IMG/VR virus record: IMGVR_UViG_3300021356_000881
Span: 1 to 20,237 of that record
Strand: one strand, 5' to 3'
Source: a virus
Length of the DNA: 20,237 bases
Shown here: piece by piece, positions 7,234 through 14,599 of the stretch
Numbering within the stretch: the first letter of the stretch is position 1
Layout of the letters: every line of letters starts with the position of its first letter
Notes under the pieces: generated by a model
Told to the model about the DNA's origin: nothing
Seen by the model: only the letters and a program-made list of their open reading frames with translations
Databases searched by the model: none
Program-made: the position numbers and the translations under genes

Positions 7234-8328
7234 TTATAGTTTATATTCGTTTAATACTTTCACAATTTTAGTTTTATCTTGTTCTGTTAACCACCAACCA
7301 CATGGGACATTCATCATTTTAGAATCAAAAAAATCCAAACCAGGCAAATCATTTTTCTTGAACTTATCAAAAACACTATATCGCAAATTGCTAACATGAG
7401 CAGAGTCTGTTGCGATTCCATTGTCCATCATGTATTTTCTAAAATCTTTTTTGTCTTCTACTAAGACACTAAACAACCAAGAAGAAGATACTCTGTCTGA
7501 ATAACTATCCATAATTGTAATGTTTGGATTATCGATATTGTCTCTAAAATATCTTGCGTTTGATATATGTTTATCTATTAACTGATCTATTGTTTCCAGT
7601 TGACGCAATCCTATGACGGCATTAATATTATTCATGTGAAACTTATACCCACACTCTGGTATGTCCTGCTCCCACCTAGATGCACATTTGAATTGTCTGT
7701 CTAATCCAAACCATCTCAACTTTCTAATTCTAGTTGCATCTTCCTCCGACTTACATACGATTGCACCCCCATCCACGGTGGTTAAATGTTTAACTGCTTG
7801 AAAAGAAAAACAAATATAATCTCCATGATTGCCGATCTTTTTACCTTTATATTCTGATCGGAGTGCGTGTGCGGCATCCTCCACAACCTTGATGTCATTT
7901 TTTTCTGCGATATCTAATATTTCTTCCATGTCACATGGCTGTCCACCCCAATGCACAACTATGATCGCTTTTGTTTTTTCAGTAATCTTTTCTCTGATAC
8001 TATCTGGACATATATTTCCTGTCTTTGGATTGATATCAGCAAAGACAAGATTCGCTCCTGTATGATAGAATGGTTCATTTGTTGCCATGCATGTCATGGC
8101 AGTAGTTATCACTTCATCATCAGAGGAAAGATCTAGCATATGTGCCGCTAGGTGTAAAGCACTGGTACATGAATTCACCAGACATGTATTTGGATTACCA
8201 ATATACTCTCCTAGTTTTTTCTCAAACTCATCTGAGTAATCCCCTTCGGTAACAAAACCAGTATCGAATACATCCTGTAATGTTTCGCCTATGTTTTCGG
8301 GGACATACACTTTCATCAATGGTATCAT
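7234..8328 (-). CDS. DegT/DnrJ/EryC1/StrS-family sugar aminotransferase (PLP-dependent)
   Basis: Transfers an amino group, typically from glutamate, to a keto-sugar nucleotide. In this 364-residue protein, GFVTEGDYSDEFE (24-36) and SCTSALHL (53-60) are family motifs. VVEDAAHAL (148-156) holds the Asp that contacts the PLP ring nitrogen, and SFQAVKHLTTVDGGA carries the PLP lysine (K180). I chose ATG at 8328, with GAGG 11 bases upstream overlapping the previous stop; in-frame starts further up lie inside the SDR gene. Upstream is an SDR of the UXS/ArnA type and then a formyltransferase, the same three parts as ArnA plus ArnB. A 4-amino sugar nucleotide product is therefore likely, though a 3-amino hexose route cannot be excluded from sequence alone. 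AT-rich like its upstream neighbours. A possible promoter lies at 8375-8404. Confidence 0.9.
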   Translation of the reverse strand: MIPLMKVYVPENIGETLQDVFDTGFVTEGDYSDEFEKKLGEYIGNPNTCLVNSCTSALHLAAHMLDLSSDDEVITTAMTCMATNEPFYHTGANLVFADINPKTGNICPDSIREKITEKTKAIIVVHWGGQPCDMEEILDIAEKNDIKVVEDAAHALRSEYKGKKIGNHGDYICFSFQAVKHLTTVDGGAIVCKSEEDATRIRKLRWFGLDRQFKCASRWEQDIPECGYKFHMNNINAVIGLRQLETIDQLIDKHISNARYFRDNIDNPNITIMDSYSDRVSSSWLFSVLVEDKKDFRKYMMDNGIATDSAHVSNLRYSVFDKFKKNDLPGLDFFDSKMMNVPCGWWLTEQDKTKIVKVLNEYKL

Positions 8329-8341
8329 AATTTTAAAATCC

Positions 8342-9397
8342 TCAATCGGCGAACACCGTTCCACCATAATATAAATTATACTCGCTGTTCTTGTACTTAG
8401 TCAAGACATATTCGTAAGTATTTTTAATCCCATCCTCAAACGAGGTGGAGGGTTTGTTTCCAAACTTAGATACAATTTTTGAGATGTCTGGTTTTCTTCT
8501 GTTGGGTTCGTCCTTTGGATAAAAAGATGGGTGTTCTATGATCCTAAGATTATCCATATTGCCATCTAAAATTTCATAGGATGTTTTACATACATCATAT
8601 GCAGACATTTCTATATCCTCACTACCTACATTAAACACCTCCCCGTTTGAATCGGATAAAAGCACTTTAATCATAAGCAATATGGCATCAGCAACATAGC
8701 AATATGTTCTAGTTTGTTTTCCGTCCCCGTAGACAGACATGATATCATTTTCTGCAAGACTCTTGCATAGATTTGCCATCATTCTCCCATCATCCAATCT
8801 CATGTATGGTCCGTATAGATTAAAAGGACGGATGATTTTCACGGGTAGGTTTTGTTCGTTGTAAAAAATATCGGAGAGGGTTTCTATAACAAGTTTACCA
8901 ACATCATAACAACTCCTGCTACTCATGGTTGGAATTTGTCCTGTGTATGTTTCTGGTGTTGGAATATGTTCTGCGGGTGGATCACCGTAGACCTCACTGG
9001 ATGAAAACACCATAACAGACTCTGCCTCGTCCATAAGAGCCTTATTAAACACATTAACCGTTCCCGTATAAGAAACATCTAAAGTTTTAAATGGTTGCTT
9101 CTTGTACCATTTCGGTGAGGCTATCCCGGCACCATTGATATAAAAATGACACTTCGGAATAGACTCCGAAAAATTAGAGTTAGTAATATCTAAACTATTG
9201 GTGTCCCCATGTATAACTGTGCATGACTCGGACTTGGTGTATACATTTTTGTTTAGATAATCAAAGAAAGAGAGAAACCAACGCCCTAAAAATCCGTTCG
9301 TCCCTGATATAAAAATGTTTTTGTTTTTAAATCTTTCTAATTCTTCGCCTGACAATTTCGATACTATATTTTTCAAATCTCTATCAATTACTTTCAT
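8342..9397 (-). CDS. Extended SDR: UDP-glucuronate decarboxylase (UXS/ArnA-C)-like nucleotide-sugar epimerase/dehydratase
   Basis: NAD-dependent nucleotide-sugar enzyme of 351 residues. The Rossmann glycine motif is SGTNGFLG (31-38). SSSEVYGDP (132-140) carries the Ser/Thr and Glu seen in decarboxylases, and SCYDVGK gives the catalytic Y164xxxK168. IRPFNLYGP (189-197), VYGDGKQTR (222-230) and NRRKPDISK (299-307) are all close to UXS and to the C-terminal half of ArnA. Those enzymes oxidise and decarboxylate UDP-glucuronate to a 4-keto-pentose. The first ~25 residues are an extra helical lead. The ATG at 9397 has AGGA eight bases upstream and overlaps the formyltransferase gene by 14 bases. 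With the aminotransferase downstream it forms a keto-sugar-to-amino-sugar pair. A 4,6-dehydratase or 4-epimerase activity is the main alternative. Confidence 0.85.
   Translation of the reverse strand: MKVIDRDLKNIVSKLSGEELERFKNKNIFISGTNGFLGRWFLSFFDYLNKNVYTKSESCTVIHGDTNSLDITNSNFSESIPKCHFYINGAGIASPKWYKKQPFKTLDVSYTGTVNVFNKALMDEAESVMVFSSSEVYGDPPAEHIPTPETYTGQIPTMSSRSCYDVGKLVIETLSDIFYNEQNLPVKIIRPFNLYGPYMRLDDGRMMANLCKSLAENDIMSVYGDGKQTRTYCYVADAILLMIKVLLSDSNGEVFNVGSEDIEMSAYDVCKTSYEILDGNMDNLRIIEHPSFYPKDEPNRRKPDISKIVSKFGNKPSTSFEDGIKNTYEYVLTKYKNSEYNLYYGGTVFAD
8375..8404 (-). promoter_or_regulatory. Possible sigma70 promoter for the aminotransferase and GT2-TPR genes
   Basis: Inside the 3' end of the SDR gene the minus strand has TTGACT (8404-8399), an 18-base spacer and TATAAT (8380-8375). 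This is five of six and six of six matches to consensus, about 45 bases before the aminotransferase ATG. It could allow expression of the downstream genes separately from the upstream ones. In AT-rich coding DNA such matches can arise by chance. Confidence 0.4.
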
Positions 9398-9962
9398 TGT
9401 ATAATTCCTTCACATCAATTGGATCTACTTTGTATTCACGCTCTAATATTCTAGGGCGTTCTATAATACATTTACCTACACTCTCCACACTCATGCCTGC
9501 GATTAGTTTTAAGCAAGAAACCACAAAGGAAGGTGCTATTGAACATTGCTTAATATATAGACTTGTTTCTGTGTCCTCTGGTAGCACTGGATATGTTATT
9601 TTACTAACTATGGGTCCATGATCGTATTCATCTGTCATTCTATGGAATGTTAGTCCCTGTTCCCTCTTTCCCTCATTCAATGTATGTCTAAGAATATCAA
9701 GTCCTCCAAATTCAGGCAGCAATCCCGTGTGAAGGTTGAATGTTTTTGAGTTTGATTTTATGAGAGAATCGTACTGAACAGATATGGCTAAATCATAATC
9801 ACAATTAATAGTGGTTTTTTCCAGTGAAACATTTCCCGGGACCGTGGATCTGATAGAGTTGGGAACATATCCTATCAAGTTAAAGTTGTTCGATTTCAAT
9901 TCATCGACGACCAACTCGGTTAAATATGTTGATCCAAGAATTAAAATTTTATCAATGTTCAA
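9384..9962 (-). CDS. Formyltransferase-family protein (probable sugar N-formyltransferase)
   Basis: Short member (192 residues) of the methionyl-tRNA/sugar N-formyltransferase fold, which uses N10-formyl-tetrahydrofolate. The catalytic triad is visible: FNLHTGLLPEFGG gives N76 and H78, and GLTFHRMTDEYDHGPI gives D114. The spacing is close to ArnA N102/H104/D140. The N-terminal Rossmann part (ILILGSTYLTELVVDEL) is shorter than in tRNA formyltransferases, and there is no C-terminal tRNA-binding domain, which favours a sugar substrate. The only reasonable start is TTG at 9962: an upstream stop closes the frame, no earlier ATG exists, and GGGAGAG stands about six bases ahead. It overlaps both neighbours (11 and 14 bases). 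Followed by SDR and aminotransferase genes, it probably formylates the amino group they install. Confidence 0.8.
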   Translation of the reverse strand: MNIDKILILGSTYLTELVVDELKSNNFNLIGYVPNSIRSTVPGNVSLEKTTINCDYDLAISVQYDSLIKSNSKTFNLHTGLLPEFGGLDILRHTLNEGKREQGLTFHRMTDEYDHGPIVSKITYPVLPEDTETSLYIKQCSIAPSFVVSCLKLIAGMSVESVGKCIIERPRILEREYKVDPIDVKELYNESN

Positions 9963-10878
9963 ACCAACTCTCCCATTCCGATTCTGTACATTCTAAAAAC
10001 GCATCGACTCCCATTCCTACTATTTTAGCACCACTTATATCTTTTAATTTAGAATCCGTTTTCCATATCGAACGATCGCCCCAGTAACCTTTCTGCTCTG
10101 ATGCCATCGCTCCTATTATTATGTTCACACCACCAAAGTATGATGCAATTATGGCATTACCACCGGGAGTGCTGAAGTGTATATCTGATAAAGAATGCAT
10201 CATACACTGCAATTCGTTATAATTTAGATGAGGGTATTGCACAAAAAGATCGGTATCAACTATCATTTCATGGTGGTTTTCTTTTATTAGATGCTTGTCG
10301 TTCCATTCCATAATTAGGTTGTCGTCTTGCACATATCCCTTGGTACTAGACTCTGGTCTGAAGTAAATAATGGTATGCGTATCTTTAAACTCATTGTAAA
10401 TTTTAGAGATGCAATCATTGTCTATTACATTAACTGGATTAAGCCCATGCTCTTTGCTATATTTGTTGTTTATAACCACCAAGGGTTTATCAAATCTTTC
10501 ATTCATACCGCACTCTTTTGCAAGTTTCGAAAAGTGTGACTTGAAGTCGGGAAATGAAACCCTCTGCATTTTAGTATCGTGTTTATAATAGTCATGATAC
10601 CCAACACCAACGGCATTCCAATAGTTTGCCATCTGACCACTGTCGGCAGGTTCAACGGTGATCTTTTTACCGCATGGGGCTGTGCGTGTAAATTGCTCTA
10701 GTTCTAAATCGTCGTGGTGATTTTTTGACCAAAAGTAAAAACAGGATGTCTCGGGGAGAGAATGTGTATGAACATCAAGGTGTGGTAAATTTTCCACAGC
10801 ATAGTTCATGTGAGGTATTCCGACATGCAAAAGAAAACTAAATTCTTGGTGTAAGAACATATCAAATCTGTCTGTCAT
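9952..10878 (-). CDS. Putative glycosyltransferase-like protein (GT-B-like C-terminal half)
   Basis: Protein of 308 residues that I cannot assign firmly. The C-terminal half has FSTPGGNAIIASYFGG, which looks like the donor-binding stretch of GT-B enzymes, where small residues precede a helix and identify a protected nucleotide-sugar site. Before it, KPLVVINNKYSKEHG and IIYFRPESS resemble strands around the domain boundary. No signal peptide or membrane segment is seen. It overlaps the previous gene by four bases (ATGA) and the formyltransferase by 11, with GGAG five bases before the ATG, so it is plainly part of the same transcript. Context (sugar-transfer genes upstream, sugar-nucleotide enzymes downstream) supports a sugar-transfer role, but another carbohydrate-related function is possible. 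Confidence 0.5.
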   Translation of the reverse strand: MTDRFDMFLHQEFSFLLHVGIPHMNYAVENLPHLDVHTHSLPETSCFYFWSKNHHDDLELEQFTRTAPCGKKITVEPADSGQMANYWNAVGVGYHDYYKHDTKMQRVSFPDFKSHFSKLAKECGMNERFDKPLVVINNKYSKEHGLNPVNVIDNDCISKIYNEFKDTHTIIYFRPESSTKGYVQDDNLIMEWNDKHLIKENHHEMIVDTDLFVQYPHLNYNELQCMMHSLSDIHFSTPGGNAIIASYFGGVNIIIGAMASEQKGYWGDRSIWKTDSKLKDISGAKIVGMGVDAFLECTESEWESWFEH

Positions 10879-11738
10879 ATTGACTCCAGTGCGATTTTCA
10901 TATTAAACCCGATTGACTCGGCTATAATTTCATCAATCAAGGACTGGTGTTGTTCGTAGGGTCTAGCGGGAAACGAGTCAACAAAAAATCCTTTGGCTAT
11001 CATTTCTCGTTGGGTGTCTGTCAATTTTGTTTGGTTCCAAAAATTCATGTCAAAATCAGGCAAACCAAACGACACCATAGTGTTAGGTGATCTATCTATT
11101 CTGTGAGCATATCTCATCTGGATAAAGTTAGGTAGATCTATATTAGCCAACTTTATATCATTCCTAATAGAACAATATCTAAACAACGACTCATCAGAAA
11201 ACCGATCGAACGGGTTACTCGTTTGTTCCTTTGAGTCAATAGGATCTTCTATCTTGGAGTATGTTACAAGCAAATCTTCAAAAGTAGACTCATCATTCAA
11301 ACCCAAAAGTTTTCTAAATCCACTGGGTCTAGCAGTGGTAAAATACATGGGCCACTTTCCCTGTTCACTTGTATTTTGGTAAGCGTTTGCACCAAAAGCA
11401 AGAATGTCTGCTTCCTCTTCCAGTTGCATGAACTTATTCACGCCAGATTCTACAAACTTAATGTTGATCAAGATCTGATCTACATCCAGCAGTGTGTAAA
11501 AGTCATCTGGCAAAGTAGATGCGAGATAACTCCGTGCAAGTTTTGCCTGCACACCAGAATCATAGCCAGGGATAGGTCGGAGATTCAATACAGAATCACA
11601 ATCAAGACCATCAATGTTTTCGTTGTCAGACAAATACGCAAAATGAATCTTGTATCCCAATTTTTTGTAGTATTCGCAAACAACTTTAGCGAATCCAAAA
11701 TATGTGGGATTATCGTTACAAGACATCACAAAGTTCAT
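10875..11738 (-). CDS. Putative GT-A-type glycosyltransferase (DVD motif)
   Basis: Protein of 287 residues. The N terminus begins with a short strand (MNFVMSCND), then an alpha/beta segment with YKIHFAYLSD. A helix containing GVQAKLARSYLA (62-73) is followed by FYTLLDVDQIL, whose DVD (85-87) fits the metal/nucleotide DxD of GT-A enzymes. Later, FSDESLFRYCS resembles the D/E-rich acceptor-side segment in similar proteins. The exact family was not recognised. The ATG at 11738 has GGAG eight bases upstream and overlaps the previous stop by four bases; the stop overlaps the next start in the same way. Base composition turns AT-rich from this gene onward. Donor and acceptor are unknown. Confidence 0.6.
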   Translation of the reverse strand: MNFVMSCNDNPTYFGFAKVVCEYYKKLGYKIHFAYLSDNENIDGLDCDSVLNLRPIPGYDSGVQAKLARSYLASTLPDDFYTLLDVDQILINIKFVESGVNKFMQLEEEADILAFGANAYQNTSEQGKWPMYFTTARPSGFRKLLGLNDESTFEDLLVTYSKIEDPIDSKEQTSNPFDRFSDESLFRYCSIRNDIKLANIDLPNFIQMRYAHRIDRSPNTMVSFGLPDFDMNFWNQTKLTDTQREMIAKGFFVDSFPARPYEQHQSLIDEIIAESIGFNMKIALESI

Positions 11739-12433
11739 ACCAAAGTCTCCTTCTTATCCAGAACATCCCTATCAGCCTGTGACCAGATAGTATCATCTTC
11801 TCTCACTGCCTCACCCACAAAGTAAACCATCGCGTTCGGATCACGCTCTGGGGTAGGAAAGGGTGCGTTCTCTGTGTAGAAAGGATCGTGAGTAACATTG
11901 TCTGTCATAGCGAGAGGCCAAACAAGACCCCACAAGAACGCTTGATCGGCTCCCTTGGCATCTTTGTGGTAGTTCCCATTCAAGAACTGCTGAATCTTGA
12001 GTCCCATGTTCATTCTAGCAGTTCTTTTCATTCCCCACATACCGCCCATGATCGCTGTGGTATGGTAGGGATGATCTCTCATGACATGGAAGTTCTTGTT
12101 GGACTCCATCCACTCATCTACTGCTTCCTTCTCCCTGATGGACAGACGAGAATCTGTGTCTCTGGAAATGAAACACTCAACATCCTCGTCGTCACATGCA
12201 GTGAATCGCCACATCATTGAATTGGGTGTACCCTCTTCGTCCATGACTACGACTTCTGTGTTGTCATACGCCTTCAGTCGCTCAATGACTTCACTGGGGG
12301 TGTTCTTCCCAGCGACATAGTATCGACAAATCCACTCAGGATAAATCTCCTTGGCGAGTTCTGCGTTCTTGCAGGCACCCTCAAGGTAGAATGGGTTGTC
12401 TCCCCAAAGAGAAAAGGTGATCAGTTTCTTCAT
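11735..12433 (-). CDS. Glycosyltransferase-like protein (DTD motif)
   Basis: Protein of 232 residues. It starts ITFSLWGDNPFYLEGACKNA; then CFISRDTDSRLSIREK supplies a DxD-like metal site (DTD), followed by FHVMRDHPYH and IMGGMWGMKR. This arrangement, with the sugar-donor Asp pair followed by a 'RDHP..H ... GGMWG' segment, is one I associate with glycosyltransferase-like proteins of large viruses and bacteria, although I cannot give a CAZy number. I chose ATG at 12433 because it forms an ATGA overlap with the preceding gene's stop and has GGTGGTGA before it. An in-frame start 12 residues earlier would lie inside the upstream gene. GC content resembles the upstream GT2 genes more than the AT-rich genes that follow. 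Confidence 0.65.
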   Translation of the reverse strand: MKKLITFSLWGDNPFYLEGACKNAELAKEIYPEWICRYYVAGKNTPSEVIERLKAYDNTEVVVMDEEGTPNSMMWRFTACDDEDVECFISRDTDSRLSIREKEAVDEWMESNKNFHVMRDHPYHTTAIMGGMWGMKRTARMNMGLKIQQFLNGNYHKDAKGADQAFLWGLVWPLAMTDNVTHDPFYTENAPFPTPERDPNAMVYFVGEAVREDDTIWSQADRDVLDKKETLV

Positions 12434-13053
12434 TGTGTCACCACCGATTCTGTTCCCTCGGATGTCCAACGATAGATGTGCAAGAAGTCATCCATCTTGT
12501 ACGATCGAAGAACCTTGGGGTAGAGTCTCATCAGCCAATGAATATCCTCACAGGACTGACCATTAGCAGAATAATACTCCTCGAATGCCTCGGACTGGGC
12601 AAGTTCAGTCTTCCAACAACACCAGTGGTATGGTGGTCGAAGGGTGTCCCTGTAGTTTCCTTTCTCGTCTAGAAGAACGGGATCATGTGGATTACCCATC
12701 TCACAAAACACGCGAGCGTGCTTTCCGTCAAGATATGTGTCCTGATTGAACGAGATAACATCCCACGAAGGATCTTCGCCAATCACCTCAGTCAGACGAG
12801 AGATGTAGTTGTCGGCGATGTCATCATCGTCATCCAGCCAGCACAGGTGACTACCTCTAGCCGCTTGTAGAAGAACATTTCTCTTCTCGTAGATGTGAAG
12901 AGACTTGTTGTCGATGAACGATAGGACTTCGACATCTTCTCGATCACCAATCTGGGCGAGTAGTTTATTTTGTAGGATTTCGTATTCTCGTAGCCGAGAA
13001 GGAATTGAAAGAATAAGAATACTAAGTTTGATCTGCGACGGGTCTTTCGGCAT
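12430..13053 (-). CDS. Family 2 glycosyltransferase
   Basis: GT-A fold enzyme of 207 residues. LSILILSIPSR (10-20) is the first strand. A middle helix (EKRNVLLQAARGSHL) leads to CWLDDDDDIADNY, where D74-D78 provide the DxD that binds metal and the nucleotide donor; this is the clearest GT2 signature in the block. Near the C terminus, CEDIHWLMRL looks like the ED catalytic-base segment of GT2 enzymes. The ATG at 13053 has GGAG seven bases upstream. The gene overlaps the preceding GT by 32 bases and the following one by four, so its translation is probably coupled. Short for GT2 but complete. Donor and acceptor unknown. Confidence 0.85.
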   Translation of the reverse strand: MPKDPSQIKLSILILSIPSRLREYEILQNKLLAQIGDREDVEVLSFIDNKSLHIYEKRNVLLQAARGSHLCWLDDDDDIADNYISRLTEVIGEDPSWDVISFNQDTYLDGKHARVFCEMGNPHDPVLLDEKGNYRDTLRPPYHWCCWKTELAQSEAFEEYYSANGQSCEDIHWLMRLYPKVLRSYKMDDFLHIYRWTSEGTESVVTQ

Positions 13054-13753
13054 CGAGACGCTCCTTCACTGAATTCATATCAAAATCAATCTTCATTCGC
13101 TCCTGATAGATCGCTCCATCCTTAGCGTACATTTCTGCATTCTCGTTTCTCTGATGAAGAGCGTCGGCTTCGGGGTGGTCGCCAGGAACCCACGCATGTC
13201 GAATGATGCAAGTAGGCGACTTCGCAAGAATGTTCATCTTGGCGAACAGGGCCGTCATCTCAGTATCGCAATACAGAGAAGTGTAATCGGGATGATAGAG
13301 ATGACCCATCGCTCTATAGACAGGGAAACCAAGAACAGGAAGTGTCATCAGAAGATCATCTGGTCCGCGAAGACCATCGTTGAACTTGATGGCACCACAG
13401 AAGTCAGGGAAGATCTGGTTGAATCCCTCGGCGATGATGTCGTCCCATCCTTCAAGGCAGGGAACCATGTCATCACTGACGAGAACAAGAATGTCTCCGT
13501 CTTCACCTTCAAGATCGGCATTACATGCCTCGATCTTGGTCTTCGAGTGTCCGTAGTTATACTTGAGATCAATGTCCAAAGAGTCCAACCACTCCTTGAT
13601 CTCAGGCGTGTTCATAGTAGCATCGTCTTCATCCATCGTGATGACGAAACGAAGTTCGTGTTTCCCCGAAAGGAAGTCGATGTACTTCTGTAGAACCTGC
13701 TTGAATTTTTCTGGACGAGATCGAGTTGGAAATTTAACCACAATTTTTGTCAT
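13022..13753 (-). CDS. Glycosyltransferase, GT2-like
   Basis: Protein of 243 residues and first gene of the sugar-transfer run. VVKFPTRSRPEKFKQVL (5-21) is the typical GT2 opening strand plus TRxRPEKF helix. FVITMDEDD (36-44) and ILVLVSDDMVP (88-98) give two acidic clusters, the second in the DxD position. HAWVPGDHPEAD further on is the likely acceptor-side segment with conserved His. The ATG at 13753 has AGGA ten bases upstream, and the regA stop is 16 bases before it. No strong promoter is visible in that short gap, so expression may come from read-through of the replication operon or from a weak element inside regA (13824-13852). GC content is about half, like the replication genes. Confidence 0.75.
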   Translation of the reverse strand: MTKIVVKFPTRSRPEKFKQVLQKYIDFLSGKHELRFVITMDEDDATMNTPEIKEWLDSLDIDLKYNYGHSKTKIEACNADLEGEDGDILVLVSDDMVPCLEGWDDIIAEGFNQIFPDFCGAIKFNDGLRGPDDLLMTLPVLGFPVYRAMGHLYHPDYTSLYCDTEMTALFAKMNILAKSPTCIIRHAWVPGDHPEADALHQRNENAEMYAKDGAIYQERMKIDFDMNSVKERLDAERPVADQT

Positions 13754-13769
13754 AATAAAGATTCCTTTT

Positions 13770-14177
13770 TTACTTTCTCCTACCTATATGGTATTTAGGT
13801 ACGAGTTCCCAATCCCTCTTGTCATTATACGAAATAATTTTGATTTGTGCAAGAGAAACCTTCGGCTCTTTCACCTTCGACGAATCTACAATAGAAAGAA
13901 GACCCCACTCTTCCAAGAGAGAGGTGATGGTATTTCTTCTTCCTAAATCGGTTTCACTTATATCCGTTGGTAAACCGTCCAACGCGAACAATTCTTTGAA
14001 GTGAACGATGTAATATTTTCCACGCTTGTGCAAGATGTGGCAAGACTGATATAATTTGTTTTCGGTTCGTGATGATACACCGATACGAGTAAGTGTTTCT
14101 CTCACCTTGAGAAAATCATCTTCCTCCTCTAGTGTTATCTCAACCAAGTCTTCCACAGATAATTCTATATGTTCCAT
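13770..14177 (-). CDS. regA: RegA translational repressor
   Basis: RNA-binding protein that, in T4, blocks translation of many early mRNAs (including those of clamp and clamp-loader genes) by covering their start regions. Close similarity to T4 RegA is readable across the whole 135 residues: VEITLEEEDDFLKVRETLTRIG, read in two parts, then YQSCHILHKRGKYYIVHFKE, then RRNTITSLLEEWGLLSIV and WELVPKYHIGR at the C terminus. The N terminus has about nine residues more than T4. I chose ATG at 14177, which has GGAGG six bases upstream; a TTG further up would put that ribosome site inside the coding region. In T4 the next gene is 43, but here the glycosylation and fibre island follows. Confidence 0.95.
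   Translation of the reverse strand: MEHIELSVEDLVEITLEEEDDFLKVRETLTRIGVSSRTENKLYQSCHILHKRGKYYIVHFKELFALDGLPTDISETDLGRRNTITSLLEEWGLLSIVDSSKVKEPKVSLAQIKIISYNDKRDWELVPKYHIGRRK
13824..13852 (-). promoter_or_regulatory. Weak candidate promoter inside regA for the glycosyltransferase run
   Basis: The minus strand has TTGCAC (13852-13847), a 17-base spacer and TATAAT (13829-13824). The -10 is perfect but the -35 matches only three of six bases. It is the only promoter-like element near the start of the glycosyltransferase run. Low confidence. Confidence 0.22.
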
Positions 14178-14212
14178 TAAAAACCTCCATACTGAACACA
14201 ATATGTAGGATT

Positions 14213-14599
14213 TTAACTATTTTTGTCACCGAAGGTGGTGTGATCTCGAATCTCCTTGATCTGCTCTTCGGTCAGGATGGACAAATACTCCTCGGCCCTC
14301 TTACGAGATACCTTGTAATACTCCATTATCCACGGTAGTCTCTCATCCTGTTGCTTCTTCTGCCACTTGCTGAATCGCTTTCTCTTGCGGACGGAGTGTA
14401 GAAAATACTCGTAGTGCATTCTCTTGTCCACGCCTGGAATGGAGTTCATGTTGTTGGACAGGAAGATCGTATCAGAAAAGTAGGACAGAGACTTGGTGAT
14501 GATGAATGGAGCGTAGGACTTCTCCTCTCGCTCGTCACGCTCACGAAGGATGTTCTCCTTGTTGTGGTTGATCGAGTTTAGGATCTCACTCAGATTCAC
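14213..14599 (-). CDS. 62: Clamp loader small subunit gp62
   Basis: Partner of gp44 in the complex that opens the gp45 ring and places it on DNA. At 128 residues it is shorter than T4 gp62 (187) but like the compact versions I know from marine T4-like phages. The segments SYAPFIITKSLSYFSDTI, then NNMNSIPGVDKRMHYEYFLHSVRKRKRFSKW (two overlapping stretches), are characteristic; T4 has the equivalent NYLMAAVPRGKRYGKW. The C terminus ends with LTEEQIKEIR. Start is GTG at 14599 (GGAG six bases upstream), overlapping the co-chaperonin gene by 14 bases. It stands between the co-chaperonin and regA; in T4 it directly follows 44. Confidence 0.88.
   Translation of the reverse strand: MNLSEILNSINHNKENILRERDEREEKSYAPFIITKSLSYFSDTIFLSNNMNSIPGVDKRMHYEYFLHSVRKRKRFSKWQKKQQDERLPWIMEYYKVSRKRAEEYLSILTEEQIKEIRDHTTFGDKNS

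Noticed and set aside
9952-9996. Possible frameshift between the GT-B-like gene and the formyltransferase
   Set aside because: The short overlap with a TTG start and a good ribosome site fits normal overlapping phage genes; both proteins look complete.
11376-11825. Plus-strand open frame of 149 codons
   Set aside because: Antisense across the junction of two overlapping glycosyltransferase-like genes; no domain or ribosome site.
13154-13693. Plus-strand open frame of 179 codons
   Set aside because: Fully antisense to the GT2-like gene with TRSRPEKF and SDD motifs; no supporting features on the plus strand.
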